DNA of 64,000 bases from Nocardia sp. CC227C. Its GTDB lineage: Bacteria > Actinomycetota > Actinomycetes > Mycobacteriales > Mycobacteriaceae. The stretch spans positions 124,001-188,000 of the forward strand of contig NZ_JASITE010000007.1 in the NCBI RefSeq assembly GCF_030767025.1, given 5' to 3'. Made by a program: the position numbers and the translations under genes. Positions 33,213-42,924 of this stretch are shown here, piece by piece. Position 1 is the first letter of the stretch; each line of letters begins with the position of its first letter. The notes under the pieces are model-generated. The model had not been told where the DNA came from, made no database searches, and was given only the letters and a program-made list of their open reading frames with translations.

Positions 33213-33815
33213 ATGGGTGGCAAACGCCAGGAGAGGGCGGCCGAGACCGAACAGGCGCTCAAGGCCGCCGCCCGCAAACTCTTCGCCGAACGCGGCTATC
33301 TCAACACCAAGATCACCGACATCACCGCGGTGGCCGGGCGCGCGGCGGGCTCGTTCTACAACCACTTCGCCAGCAAGGAGGAGCTGCTCCAATCCCTGCT
33401 GAAAGACCTTGCCGACGAAGGGGATTCCCGCGCGGAGAGTCCGGACCACAACCCGGATTTCACCGATCCGGAGGCAGTGCGCTACCACATTCGGGGTTAC
33501 TGGACCGCCGCCCGCGAGAATTGGCCGGTTTTCCGCGCCGTGAGTCAGGCGGCCCTGGTGAACGAGGACTTCGCCCGCATGATGGGTCGTTTCACCGCCG
33601 AACAGCGCGAGGACGTGCTCGACCACCTCGACGGGTTCGCCGCCGCGGGCCTGCGCCTGCCCAGCACCCCCGACGCCAGCCTCAGCATGATGTTCCTGGT
33701 GGCCTCGGGCCTGCTCCAGGCGGTCCAGGACGGCACGGTCGACCTCACCGACGAGCAGGCCGTGGAGGGCATCACCCGTTTCGTCTACCGAGGTCTCACC
33801 GGACGGGACTATTGA
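33213..33815 (+). CDS. TetR family transcriptional regulator
   Basis: A 200-residue TetR protein. The helix-turn-helix spans about residues 10-55 (ARKLFAERGYLNTKITDI, then AAGSFYNHFASKEEL). The ATG at 33213 follows an AAGGAAGG stretch by about 8 nt; a GTG at 33204 is less likely. It is divergent from the FAD monooxygenase and probably represses both genes through the tandem palindromes between them. Confidence 0.85.
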   Translation: MGGKRQERAAETEQALKAAARKLFAERGYLNTKITDITAVAGRAAGSFYNHFASKEELLQSLLKDLADEGDSRAESPDHNPDFTDPEAVRYHIRGYWTAARENWPVFRAVSQAALVNEDFARMMGRFTAEQREDVLDHLDGFAAAGLRLPSTPDASLSMMFLVASGLLQAVQDGTVDLTDEQAVEGITRFVYRGLTGRDY

Positions 33816-33905
33816 GCGCTGCCGGGACCGTCGAGCGCGGTCGGGGCAATCGAGCGCTGTCGAGACCGCGACGGACTCGCCGGCACACCGCCGCTCGGCC
33901 CCGCG

Positions 33906-34874
33906 TCAGCGCGGCAGCAGCACGATCGAGCCGGTTGTCTTGCGCCCCTCCAGATCCCGGTGCGCCCGCTCCGCCTCGGCCAGCGGATAGGTCGCACCGA
34001 TGCGGATGCGCAGCGAGCCGTCCGCGATCGCATTCATGACATCGCGGGCGCGCCAGAGCAGTTCGGCCCGGTCGCGGGTGTAATGGGCCAGCGTCGGCCG
34101 GGTGACGAACAGGGAACCGAGCGCATTGAGGCGTTGCAGGTCGAACGGCGGCACCGGCCCGCTGGCCGCGCCGAACAGCGCGAGCATGCCGCGCACGCGC
34201 AACGACGCCAGACTGGCCTCGAAGGTGCTGGCGCCGACGCCGTCGTACACCGCGGCCACGCCCACGCCGCCGGTGAGTTCCCGTACCCGCGAAGCCAATT
34301 CGTCGTCGTAGCGCAGCACCTCGGCCGCGCCGGCCTCGCGCGAGAGCTTCTCCTTCTCATCGGAGGAGACGGTGGTGACGACCCGCACCCCGCGCTTGGC
34401 GAGCAGCTGCGTGATGATCAGCCCGACGCCACCCGCCCCGGCGTGCACGAGCACCGCCTCACCCGGTTCCGGTTTGTAGATCGACTCGACCAGGTAGTGC
34501 GCCGTCATGCCCTGTAGCAGCGCCGAGGCCGCGACCGGCGCGTCGATGCCCTCGGGCACCGGAATCGCCACCGCCTCGTCCACCGCGACCCGCTCGGCGT
34601 AGCTGCCCGGCGCGGCCGCCCACGCCACGCGGTCACCGGCCTGGAACTCGGTGACGTCGGCCCCCACCGCCGCCACCACGCCGGTGCCCTCCGCACCCGG
34701 AACGTACGGCACGTTCTGCGGATACCGCCCGGTGCGAATGTAGGTGTCGATGAAGTTGATCCCGATGGCCTCGGTGTCGACCAGCAGCTGCTTCGGCCCG
34801 ATGACCGGGTCCGGCACCTCCGTGTACCGCAGGACCTCGGGACCCCCGTGCTCGGAAACCTGGATGGCGCGCAT
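33906..34874 (-). CDS. qor: Quinone oxidoreductase (zinc-free MDR family)
   Basis: A 322-residue medium-chain reductase. YVPGAEGTGVVAAVG is the substrate-domain signature, and VLVHAGAGGVGLIITQLL is the NADPH-binding loop; structural zinc cysteines are absent, as in quinone oxidoreductases. It would reduce quinones or enones with NADPH. The ATG at 34874 gives the family start MRAIQVSEHGGPEVL. A qor gene downstream of ctaB is also the mycobacterial order. It diverges from a small conserved gene. Confidence 0.88.
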   Translation of the reverse strand: MRAIQVSEHGGPEVLRYTEVPDPVIGPKQLLVDTEAIGINFIDTYIRTGRYPQNVPYVPGAEGTGVVAAVGADVTEFQAGDRVAWAAAPGSYAERVAVDEAVAIPVPEGIDAPVAASALLQGMTAHYLVESIYKPEPGEAVLVHAGAGGVGLIITQLLAKRGVRVVTTVSSDEKEKLSREAGAAEVLRYDDELASRVRELTGGVGVAAVYDGVGASTFEASLASLRVRGMLALFGAASGPVPPFDLQRLNALGSLFVTRPTLAHYTRDRAELLWRARDVMNAIADGSLRIRIGATYPLAEAERAHRDLEGRKTTGSIVLLPR

Positions 34875-34956
34875 GGTTACCAGTTGTACACCCGCGCGCC
34901 CGTGCAGTGGGCAGTGGCACATCAACTCGGTCTTACCGATGGGTAAACTGCTCGCC

Positions 34957-35307
34957 ATGAGCGCTACCACCGCCCCGGCTTCCGTCAAACTGTCGCCGTC
35001 CGTCGTCGATTCGGTGAAGGGATTCGTCGCCGACAACGGCGGCTCCGCCACGGCGGTGTTGCAGCCGCTGGGGCGCGTCGGCGTGCGCGTCACCCTGGTG
35101 GGTGACGAGGGCGTGCTCGGCGACCGCGTGGTGCCCGATATGGCCGCCGCCAAGGCGCTGGTCGAGGCCGTGAACGGACTGTCGGAGGCCGACGAGTGGG
35201 AGCGTGAGCTCGTCGCCAAGGTGACCCCGGCCAAGGGGCACTGGGCGCGGATGGCGGGCTGGGTCGCCAAGCAGAAGCGATTCCCCAAGGCCCGCAACGA
35301 GAAGTAA
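34957..35307 (+). CDS. Conserved hypothetical protein
   Basis: A 116-residue protein, not assigned to a family. It is soluble, acidic in the middle (LSEADEWERELVAKVTP) and basic at the end (WVAKQKRFPKARNEK). The ATG at 34957 is preceded by a GGGTAAACTGC stretch without a clear ribosome site; an in-frame ATG at 34939 is possible. It is followed within 10 nt by the ribosome site of the GntR leader frame, so it may be co-transcribed with the regulator. Confidence 0.6.
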   Translation: MSATTAPASVKLSPSVVDSVKGFVADNGGSATAVLQPLGRVGVRVTLVGDEGVLGDRVVPDMAAAKALVEAVNGLSEADEWERELVAKVTPAKGHWARMAGWVAKQKRFPKARNEK

Positions 35308-35316
35308 GAGGAGCGC

Positions 35317-35367
35317 ATGAGCCCGGCGGACCAGGTACACCCGGGGACCACGTGGCCGGGCGCGTAA
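35317..35367 (+). CDS. Possible 16-codon leader peptide before the GntR gene
   Basis: An AGGAG site at 35309-35313 precedes ATG 35317, which opens a 16-codon frame (MSPADQVHPGTTWPGA) ending at TAA 35365-35367. It overlaps the GntR GTG at 35352 in another frame. It could couple translation to the regulator, or be the true N-terminus of the regulator separated by a single-base loss. Confidence 0.35.
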   Translation: MSPADQVHPGTTWPGA

Positions 35368-36080
35368 CCAAACAGGCCCAGCTGCGGTCGGCGCTGACCA
35401 CCCTGTGCGCGACGCTGCGCCCGGGGGAGATGCTGCCCAGTGAACGGCAGCTGTGCGACGACTATCGCGTGAGCCGGATGACGGTGCGCGAGGTGTTGAG
35501 CCAGCTCGAATCCGAGGGCGTCATCACCCGCATTCCCGGCAAGGGCACCTTCGTCGCCGAACGGGTGGCGCGCTCGCGGCTGCACATGGCCTCCTTCAGC
35601 GACGATATGCGCCGCCTGGGCCGCACCCCCAGCACGGTGGTGCTGCACGGCGACTACGCGGTGCCGCCGCCCGCCACCGTCTCGGCACTGGGCCTTGCGT
35701 CCACCGCGAAGGCGTTCCATCTGGTGCGGCTGCGGCTGGCCGACGGACTGCCCATGTCCATCGACGACGGCTGGTATCGCGCCGATCTGCTGCCCGGCCT
35801 GCTGGAACGCGACCTCACCCAGTCGCTGTACGCGCTGTTGGCCAAGGAGTACGACTGCCCGATCGACCGGGCCGAGCAGAGCGTGCGCGCGGTGGCCGCC
35901 GACGAGCGGCACGCGGGCTGGCTGGGTACCGAACTCGGCTCTCCGCTACTGGCTTTCGATCGCATGTCCTATTCGCGGGACCGCTGCGTGGAGCATGCGC
36001 AATCGTGGTACCGCGCCGATCGGTACCAGGTCTACATGACGGTGTCGGCCGAGGACAACGGGAATCCGGCGTCGGGCTGA
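35352..36080 (+). CDS. GntR/UTRA regulator of amino-sugar genes (DasR/NagR-like)
   Basis: A 242-residue GntR regulator. The winged helix is at about 8-72 (MLPSERQLCDDYRVSRMTVR, then RIPGKGTFVAE), and the UTRA effector domain follows. DasR/NagR proteins bind glucosamine-6-phosphate or GlcNAc-6-phosphate and control GlcNAc transport and catabolism. Its place beside a PTS/nag locus with dre-like sites supports the same role. The start is uncertain: GTG 35352 follows GGGGA by 4 nt but overlaps a small leader frame. Confidence 0.8.
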   Translation: MAGRVTKQAQLRSALTTLCATLRPGEMLPSERQLCDDYRVSRMTVREVLSQLESEGVITRIPGKGTFVAERVARSRLHMASFSDDMRRLGRTPSTVVLHGDYAVPPPATVSALGLASTAKAFHLVRLRLADGLPMSIDDGWYRADLLPGLLERDLTQSLYALLAKEYDCPIDRAEQSVRAVAADERHAGWLGTELGSPLLAFDRMSYSRDRCVEHAQSWYRADRYQVYMTVSAEDNGNPASG

Positions 36081-36097
36081 GCACCCGGAAAGCACGT

Positions 36098-36124
36098 CGC
36101 GGGCACTCGTTTCGAGTGCCCGCG
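36098..36124. terminator. Bidirectional hairpin between GntR and EIIA genes
   Basis: CGCGGGCACTCG pairs perfectly with CGAGTGCCCGCG (12 bp) around TTT. It lies between convergent genes and probably terminates both. Confidence 0.7.
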
Positions 36125-36168
36125 AGCGAATCGTTCTGTGAGCGGCCGCTTCTCGGATCGAGAACAGC

Positions 36169-36618
36169 TCAGATGGAGAACAGCACCGCACCCGCCTCGA
36201 CCGGGCCGCCGGCCGGTTCGAGTGCGGAACCCGGTGCGGTGTCCATCACCACCACGGGGACGGCGGCGCTCAGGCCCAGGCGGCGGATGGCATTGGGGGA
36301 GAAGGTGATCAGGGCATCGCCCTGCCGCACCGCCGCGCCCTCCTCGACATGCACCCGGAACAGGTCGGTCTTGCCGACGGTGTCGATGCCGACGTGCAGC
36401 AGCACGCCGGCGCCGGAGTCGGAGACGATGACCGCGGCATGCGGGTGCAGCTTCACCAGTGTGCCGGAGACGGGTGCGACCACGGTGGTCGGCTCATCGG
36501 TGTCGAGGGGTTCCACCGCCACCCCGGCTCCGACCATCTCGGCGGAGAACACGGGGTCGGGGACCTCGGAGAGCGGAACGGCGGTGCCCGCCAGGGGTGA
36601 GAGGATCTGGGTGCTCAT
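36169..36618 (-). CDS. crr: PTS EIIA component, glucose/GlcNAc family
   Basis: A 149-residue EIIA of the Glc family. GVLLHVGIDTV contains the phospho-accepting histidine, and SPLAGTAVPLSEVPDPVFS starts the fold. It passes phosphate from HPr to EIIB in the cytoplasm. The ATG at 36618 lies 5 nt from the EIIB stop, so the two are one transcript, divergent from EIIC and controlled from the dre-like palindromes. A second role in catabolite signalling is possible but not established in nocardiae. Confidence 0.9.
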   Translation of the reverse strand: MSTQILSPLAGTAVPLSEVPDPVFSAEMVGAGVAVEPLDTDEPTTVVAPVSGTLVKLHPHAAVIVSDSGAGVLLHVGIDTVGKTDLFRVHVEEGAAVRQGDALITFSPNAIRRLGLSAAVPVVVMDTAPGSALEPAGGPVEAGAVLFSI

Positions 36619-36623
36619 GTGAC

Positions 36624-36854
36624 TCAGAGCAGATCGTTGATGTCTTCGGCCAGCGCGTCGGCGGTGGGTCCGACCACGACCTGCACCGCGGCGCCCGCCT
36701 TGACGACACCGTGCGCACCGGCGGCCTTGAGCGCCTTCTCGTCGACCTTGGTGGCGTCCTTGATCTCGACGCGCAACCGTGTGATGCAGCCTTCGACCTC
36801 GACGATGTTGTCGGTGCCGCCTAGCCCGGCGACGATCTGATCGGCCTTGGACAT
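36624..36854 (-). CDS. nagF: PTS EIIB component, GlcNAc/glucose type
   Basis: A 76-residue EIIB domain. EGCITRLRVEIKD contains the phospho-cysteine of the Glc/Nag family. It receives phosphate from EIIA and phosphorylates the sugar carried by EIIC. Separate EIIB proteins like this one (NagF) accompany NagE-type EIIC proteins in Streptomyces. It is first in the minus-strand pair and follows the dre-like sites by 30 nt. Confidence 0.9.
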   Translation of the reverse strand: MSKADQIVAGLGGTDNIVEVEGCITRLRVEIKDATKVDEKALKAAGAHGVVKAGAAVQVVVGPTADALAEDINDLL

Positions 36855-36884
36855 TCTTCCTCCGTGCGTGTCGGGGTGGACAAA

Positions 36885-36921
36885 ACTGGTTATAACCAGT
36901 ATATCTCTGGTTATAACCAGT
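36885..36921. promoter_or_regulatory. Two dre-like operators (DasR/NagR type)
   Basis: ACTGGTTATAACCAGT (36885-36900) is a perfect 16-bp palindrome and TCTGGTTATAACCAGT (36906-36921) differs by one outer base. Centres are 21 bp apart, two DNA turns. They match the DasR consensus ACTGGTCTAGACCAGT except in the core. They lie between divergent EIIB and EIIC genes and should control both transcripts. Confidence 0.85.
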
Positions 36922-36973
36922 CACCGTCACCATACACGCGTGTGACTCGATTCACGGACTGAAGGACCCCGCT

Positions 36974-38193
<1,220 letters not shown>

Positions 38194-38197
<4 letters not shown>

Positions 38198-38457
38198 TCA
38201 ACCGCACCGCTGTCGTTGCGTCGAAGTCCGGCTTGCATGCCCGTCCGGCCGCCCTTTTCGTCAAGGCCGCCGCGGAATCCGCGGTGCCGGTGATGATCTC
38301 GGTGGACGGCAAGGCCCCGGTGGCCGCGGCCTCCATGCTCCAGGTCATGACCCTGGGCGTGAAACAGGGTGACACCGTCGTCCTGAGCGCCGAGGATGGA
38401 GCCGAGACGAGTCTGGACAAGCTCGTCGAGCTGCTGGAGACCGATCTTGACGCGTGA
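38194..38457 (+). CDS. ptsH: Phosphocarrier protein HPr
   Basis: An 87-residue HPr. SGLHARPAA holds the phospho-histidine at residue 15, and ASMLQVMTLG covers the Ser46 region. It carries phosphate from EI to EIIA. The ATG overlaps the EIIC stop by 4 nt, and the EI frame starts inside its end. A dedicated HPr next to the permease means the locus can be self-sufficient. Confidence 0.93.
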
Positions 38458-40102
38458 GATTCACGGTGTCGCGGCCGCGCCGGGGGTGGCCGTCGGGCCG
38501 GTGCTGTGGTTGGCGTCCACGCCGACCACCAGCGCCGCCGACGCGCCCGGCGCGGACGCCGACGCCGAAATCGCGCGGGTGGAGGCCGCTTTCGACACCG
38601 TCGCCGCGCGCTACAACGCCCAGGCGGAGACGGCTCGGGGCACGGCCGCCGACATCCTGACCATGACGGCGGCGCTGGCCGCCGATCCGGCCCTGCTGGA
38701 TCAGGTGCGCGCCGGGATCCGCGCGGGCGGACCCACCGCGCATTCGGTGACCGAGGCGGTCGACCACTTCGCGGCGCAGCTGACCGCGCTCGGCGGCATG
38801 ATGGCCGAACGCGCCGCCGACCTGCGCGATGTGGGACAGCGTGTGGTCGCCGAACTGCTCGGCGTCGACCCGCCCGGAATCCCGGACAGCCCGGTGCCTT
38901 TCATTCTCGCGGCGCGGGACCTCGCGCCCGCCGATACCGCGACCCTCGATCCGAACACGGTGGTCGGGCTGCTCACGGTGGCGGGCGGACCGACCTCGCA
39001 CACCGCGATCCTGGCCAAGGCGCTGGGCATTCCGGCCGTGGTCGCCTGTCCCGGCGCGGTCGAGATCGCCGAGGGCACCGAGGTGGTCGTCGACGGGTCG
39101 GCGGGCACGGTCGAGATCGCGCCCGCACCGGGGCGGCGCGCCGAGGTGCTGGCGGCGCGGGCGCGGCAGCAGGACGTGCCGACCGGACCGGGCCGCACGG
39201 CCGACGGGTACGCGGTACCACTGCTGGCGAACGTGGGCAGCGCGGCCGACGCCCGGCTCGCGGTGGAGCTCGGCGCCGAGGGCGTGGGCCTGTTCCGCAC
39301 CGAATTCCTGTTCCTGGGACGGCAATCCGCGCCGACCATCGACGAGCAGGCGGCGCGGTACCGGGAGGTCTTCGAGATCCTGGGGGAGCGGCCGGTCACC
39401 GTGCGCACCCTGGACGCCGGATCGGACAAGCCGCTGCCGTTCCTGAAGCTCTCCGAGGAGGAGAATCCGGCCCTCGGTGTGCGCGGCATCCGGTTGGCCA
39501 GTGTCGATGAGGGGACATTGGACGACCAGCTCACCGCCATCGAGGCCGCCCGCGCCGCCACCGGGACACCGGTGAAGGTGATGGCCCCCATGGTGGCCAC
39601 CGTGGAAGAGGCGCGGGCCTTCGCCGCCCGCGCCCGGGAACTGGGCGTGACCGGTCGCGGCATCATGGTCGAGGTTCCGGCCGCGGCGCTGCGCGCCGAG
39701 CGGCTCGGCGCGGAGGTGGACTTCTTCTCCATCGGCACCAACGACCTGTCGCAATATCTGTTCGGGGCCGATCGCATGTCCTCGGCCCTGGCGGAGCTGC
39801 ACAATCCGTGGCAGCCCGCGCTGGCGGAGACGATCGCGGCCGTGGTCGCGGGCGCGCGGCGGCACGAGGTGGCGGTCGGGGTGTGCGGCGAAGCCGCGTC
39901 CAATCCTGAATTCGCCTGTGTGCTGGTGGGTTTGGGTGTGGAGACGCTGTCCATGGCACCGCGGTCGCTGGCCGGGGTGCGGGCGGCGCTCGCGGCGGTC
40001 ACGCGGGAGCAATGTGTGGGGGCGGCCGCGGCGGTGCTCGCCGCCGCCACCGCCGAGGAGGCCGCGCGGGCGGCGCGGCTGGTACTGCGGGGGAACCGGT
40101 GA
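38447..40102 (+). CDS. ptsI: PTS enzyme I
   Basis: A 551-residue phosphoenolpyruvate-protein phosphotransferase. GGPTSHTAILAKALGIPAV carries the phospho-histidine; GLFRTEFLFLGR and FSIGTNDLSQYLFGADR are PEP-site motifs. It starts the phosphate relay from PEP. The start is inferred as TTG 38447, which follows GGAGA by about 8 nt and overlaps ptsH by 11 nt; no ATG or GTG lies at the right position. Overlap with ptsH implies translational coupling. Confidence 0.92.
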   Translation: MTREIHGVAAAPGVAVGPVLWLASTPTTSAADAPGADADAEIARVEAAFDTVAARYNAQAETARGTAADILTMTAALAADPALLDQVRAGIRAGGPTAHSVTEAVDHFAAQLTALGGMMAERAADLRDVGQRVVAELLGVDPPGIPDSPVPFILAARDLAPADTATLDPNTVVGLLTVAGGPTSHTAILAKALGIPAVVACPGAVEIAEGTEVVVDGSAGTVEIAPAPGRRAEVLAARARQQDVPTGPGRTADGYAVPLLANVGSAADARLAVELGAEGVGLFRTEFLFLGRQSAPTIDEQAARYREVFEILGERPVTVRTLDAGSDKPLPFLKLSEEENPALGVRGIRLASVDEGTLDDQLTAIEAARAATGTPVKVMAPMVATVEEARAFAARARELGVTGRGIMVEVPAAALRAERLGAEVDFFSIGTNDLSQYLFGADRMSSALAELHNPWQPALAETIAAVVAGARRHEVAVGVCGEAASNPEFACVLVGLGVETLSMAPRSLAGVRAALAAVTREQCVGAAAAVLAAATAEEAARAARLVLRGNR

Positions 40103-40211
40103 GCCGGGCGGTCTCCGGTGCGGCGTGCTGCGCTCGCCGCGGTGGCCGGACAGCGCACGGCGGCTGCCGCGGCACCGCCCGAATCGCCGGATCGGTGCGG
40201 GGGCGGGCGGG

Positions 40212-41378
40212 TTGAGGACGACACTGCGCGGGCGGGTCGTCACCCTCACGGAGGCGGGCGAACTCGCCGACGGCGTGGTGTCGTTCGACGGTCCGCTCCT
40301 CGACTTCGTCGGCCCGGCAGCCGAATTCGACGGTGACCTGCCCGCGCTCGCTGCCGAGCCGCCCATCGTGTTGCCGGGGCTCATCGACGTGCACTGTCAC
40401 GGTGGCGGCGGGTTCGGTTTCCCGGAGACGAATTTCGACGGCATCGTGAGCGCCGTCGGCTTCCACCGCGGCCGGGGCACGACGACGCTGGTCGCCTCCC
40501 TGGTCTCGGCCACCGAGGGCGAACTGCGCGAGCGGATCGACCTGCTCGGCAAGGCCGTCGATGCCGGACTGCTCGCGGGCATCCACCTCGAGGGGCCGTT
40601 CATCAGCGAACACCGCTGTGGCGCACACGATCCGGCGCGGATCGTGCCCGGTGACCCGGCCATGCTGCGGCGGCTGCTGCGGCACGGCGACGGGCGCATC
40701 GTCTCGGTCACCGTCGCACCCGAGACCGCGCACTTCGACGAACTCGCGGACCTGCTGAGCGAGGCGGGCGTGCTGCTGTCGCTCGGGCACACCGTGGCCG
40801 ACTACGAGCGGTCGGTGCGGGCCATGCGCCGCGGCGAGCGGGTGTCCATCACCCATCTGTTCAACGCCATGCCCGCACTGGCGCACCGCGACGCCAACTT
40901 CCTGACGGCGGCCATGGCGGCGGCCGGTCGCGGGGATGTGGTGGCCGAGCTCATCGCCGACGGCGTGCACCTGGCCGACGGCACCGTGCGCATGGTGTTC
41001 GATACCCTCGGTGCGGACAATCTCGCGCTCATCACCGACGCCATGGCGGCGGCCGGCATGCCGGACGGTCGCTACCACCTCGGCATCCTGGACGTGATCG
41101 TGGCGGACGGGGTGTCGCGGCTGTACGACCCGTACGGGCCGGGCAATATCGCGGGCGGCACCGCATGCGCCTCGGATGTGCTGCGGCGCACCGTCTTCCA
41201 CGCCGGAGTGGATCTCACCAGCGCCGCCACGGCGGCCTGCGCCACTCCGGCCCGGCTGCTCGGACTCGCCGATCGGGTGGGCGCGCTGCGCGCGGGTATG
41301 CGCGCCGACGTGCTCGTCACCGATAGCCGACTGACCCCTGTGAACGTGTACAAGGACGGACTGTCATGGAACTCGTGA
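40212..41378 (+). CDS. nagA: N-acetylglucosamine-6-phosphate deacetylase
   Basis: A 388-residue amidohydrolase. GLIDVHCHGGGG begins the metal site, IHLEGPFISEHRCGAH continues it, SLGHTVADYE and ITHLFNAMPAL hold further ligands, and LITDAMAAAG has the catalytic aspartate. It removes acetate from GlcNAc-6-phosphate. The TTG at 40212 is chosen because no ATG or GTG fits the frame near the homology start; GGGCGGG precedes it. It follows ptsI by 109 nt and overlaps nagB by 13 nt. Confidence 0.9.
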   Translation: MRTTLRGRVVTLTEAGELADGVVSFDGPLLDFVGPAAEFDGDLPALAAEPPIVLPGLIDVHCHGGGGFGFPETNFDGIVSAVGFHRGRGTTTLVASLVSATEGELRERIDLLGKAVDAGLLAGIHLEGPFISEHRCGAHDPARIVPGDPAMLRRLLRHGDGRIVSVTVAPETAHFDELADLLSEAGVLLSLGHTVADYERSVRAMRRGERVSITHLFNAMPALAHRDANFLTAAMAAAGRGDVVAELIADGVHLADGTVRMVFDTLGADNLALITDAMAAAGMPDGRYHLGILDVIVADGVSRLYDPYGPGNIAGGTACASDVLRRTVFHAGVDLTSAATAACATPARLLGLADRVGALRAGMRADVLVTDSRLTPVNVYKDGLSWNS

Positions 41379-42148
41379 TCACCGACAACGCGGCCGAAGC
41401 CGGTGTGCTGGCCGGCCGCATCATGGCCGACCATGTGCGTCGCGGCGCGCGTGCCATCGGCCTGGCCACCGGCTCCTCGCCGCTCGGCGCGTATCGGGAG
41501 CTCATCCGCCAGCATCGGGAGGAGGACCTGAGTTTCGCCGGGGTGCAGGCGTTCCTGCTCGACGAGTACATCGGGCTGCCCGCCGGGCATCCGCAGTCCT
41601 ACGCCCAGTTCATTCGCGACGAGTTCACCTCGCACGTGGACTTCGCGGACGCCGATGTGCTCAGCCCCGACGGCCGCGCCGACGACATTCCGGCCGCCGC
41701 GGCCGATTACGAGCGCATGATCGCGCTGAGCGGTCGGGTCTCGGTGCAGATCCTCGGTATCGGCGCGAACGGGCACCTCGGCTTCAACGAGCCCGGCTCC
41801 TCGCTGCGCTCACGCACCCGCGTGAAGACGCTGACGCCGAAGACCCGCGAGGACAACGCGCGATTCTTCGACGGCGATCTGTCGCAGGTGCCCACCCATG
41901 TGCTCACCCAGGGGCTCGGAACCATCAGCGACGCCGACCATCTCGTCATGATCGCCACCGGTGCGGGCAAGGCCGACGCGGTCGCCGCCGCGGTGGAAGG
42001 CCCGGTGTCGGCCTTCTGCCCCGCCTCCATCCTCCAGATGCACCCGCACGTCACGGTCATCGTCGACCCGGCCGCGGCCGCCAACCTGAAGGCCGTGGAC
42101 TACTACCGGTTCGCCGTGGAGAACAAGCCCTCCTGGCAGCGCTTCTGA
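41366..42148 (+). CDS. nagB: Glucosamine-6-phosphate deaminase
   Basis: A 260-residue isomerase-deaminase that makes fructose-6-phosphate and ammonia from glucosamine-6-phosphate. GLATGSSPLGAYRELI, FLLDEYIGLP and LGIGANGHLGFNEPG are the family motifs. The ATG lies inside the end of nagA, so translation is coupled. It ends the GlcNAc operon and feeds glycolysis. Confidence 0.95.
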   Translation: MELVITDNAAEAGVLAGRIMADHVRRGARAIGLATGSSPLGAYRELIRQHREEDLSFAGVQAFLLDEYIGLPAGHPQSYAQFIRDEFTSHVDFADADVLSPDGRADDIPAAAADYERMIALSGRVSVQILGIGANGHLGFNEPGSSLRSRTRVKTLTPKTREDNARFFDGDLSQVPTHVLTQGLGTISDADHLVMIATGAGKADAVAAAVEGPVSAFCPASILQMHPHVTVIVDPAAAANLKAVDYYRFAVENKPSWQRF

Positions 42149-42152
42149 GCGG

Positions 42153-42353
42153 TCACGCCGCCAGGTACTCGGCGTAGAACAGCATCAGACCGATGGCGGC
42201 GGATATGCCGCCCAGCAGCCAGAATCGGATGATGACGGTGGTCTCGGCCCATCCGGCGAGTTCGAAGTGATGCGAGAACACCTTGATCAGCACCGGCGTC
42301 AGCGAGATCGACACCACCAGCGCGATCAACGCCGCGATGAGTATTTGTCGCAC
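42153..42353 (-). CDS. Small membrane protein with MraY-like N-terminus
   Basis: A 66-residue protein with two hydrophobic helices (about 3-24 and 42-62). The first 20 residues, MRQILIAALIALVVSISLTP followed by VLIKVF, are nearly those of actinobacterial MraY, the translocase that makes lipid I. After that the sequence (HHFELAGWAETTVIIRF) leaves MraY and lacks its catalytic Asp motifs. It cannot be an active transferase. It could be a captured MraY start or a membrane mimic that affects MraY. It converges with nagB with a 4-nt gap. Confidence 0.6.
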   Translation of the reverse strand: MRQILIAALIALVVSISLTPVLIKVFSHHFELAGWAETTVIIRFWLLGGISAAIGLMLFYAEYLAA

Positions 42354-42532
42354 AACGTCCCCTGCCCCGCCAACCGTGCCCGGCCCGGCTCCCGCACCCG
42401 GTGCGAGAAATCACGCCACGATGTCAGCCGCCGCCACTCGCCTCCGCTGAACTCCGCGAACCGCGCTGCCGCTGCGAGCGGCCGGTGGGCGGCCATGCTC
42501 GGAACCGCCCACCGCTACCGCGCCGCCGGAGC

Positions 42533-42775
42533 CTACTTGTCCTGATACCCGGACTCGCGTGCCTCGGCCACCTCGGCTTCGGCCCGAGCCTTCTCGGCGG
42601 CCGCCTCCTTGGCGGCCACCTCCCGCTGCGCCTCGGCCTTGTCCTGCTGGGCACGCCCCTCACCCTCGAGATCCTCGTCGCCGGCGATCACCCCCGCGAC
42701 CTCCTTGGCCTTACCCTTGACGTCGTCGACGACGCCCTCGATACCTTCGCGCGCGGTGGTTTCCTTGTCCGACAT
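42533..42775 (-). CDS. CsbD-like stress protein with charged C-terminal helix
   Basis: An 80-residue hydrophilic protein. EGVVDDVKGKAKEVAGVIAG is the CsbD domain (PF05532), a small protein family induced by general stress in many bacteria. Residues about 45-75 are an Ala/Glu/Lys/Arg-rich helix (EAAAEKARAEAEVAEARE), probably coiled coil, which is longer than in CsbD itself. The ATG at 42775 follows GGGAGG by 5 nt. Larger readings of the same frame are shadows of the hydrolase gene. Confidence 0.8.
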   Translation of the reverse strand: MSDKETTAREGIEGVVDDVKGKAKEVAGVIAGDEDLEGEGRAQQDKAEAQREVAAKEAAAEKARAEAEVAEARESGYQDK

Positions 42776-42924
42776 GAGTACCTCCCGTAGTCGCCGCGTC
42801 AGACCGTCTGGCCGGTGGAATCCTTCGGCTCGCGGTAGCCAGTCGGTCCCGCACCCGGTTGTTCGAGGCCGTCTTCCTCGCCCTACGACGGTAGTGCGTC
42901 GATTCCGACGCGATCGGGGGTCGC

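Noticed and set aside
34875..35912. 668-codon frame ending in qor
   Set aside because: Only the 322 codons from 34874 are quinone oxidoreductase; the rest is antisense to the small gene and the GntR gene.
42354..42532. Regulatory RNA between the MraY-like gene and CsbD
   Set aside because: No clear stem or promoter was found in the 180 nt, so nothing can be supported.
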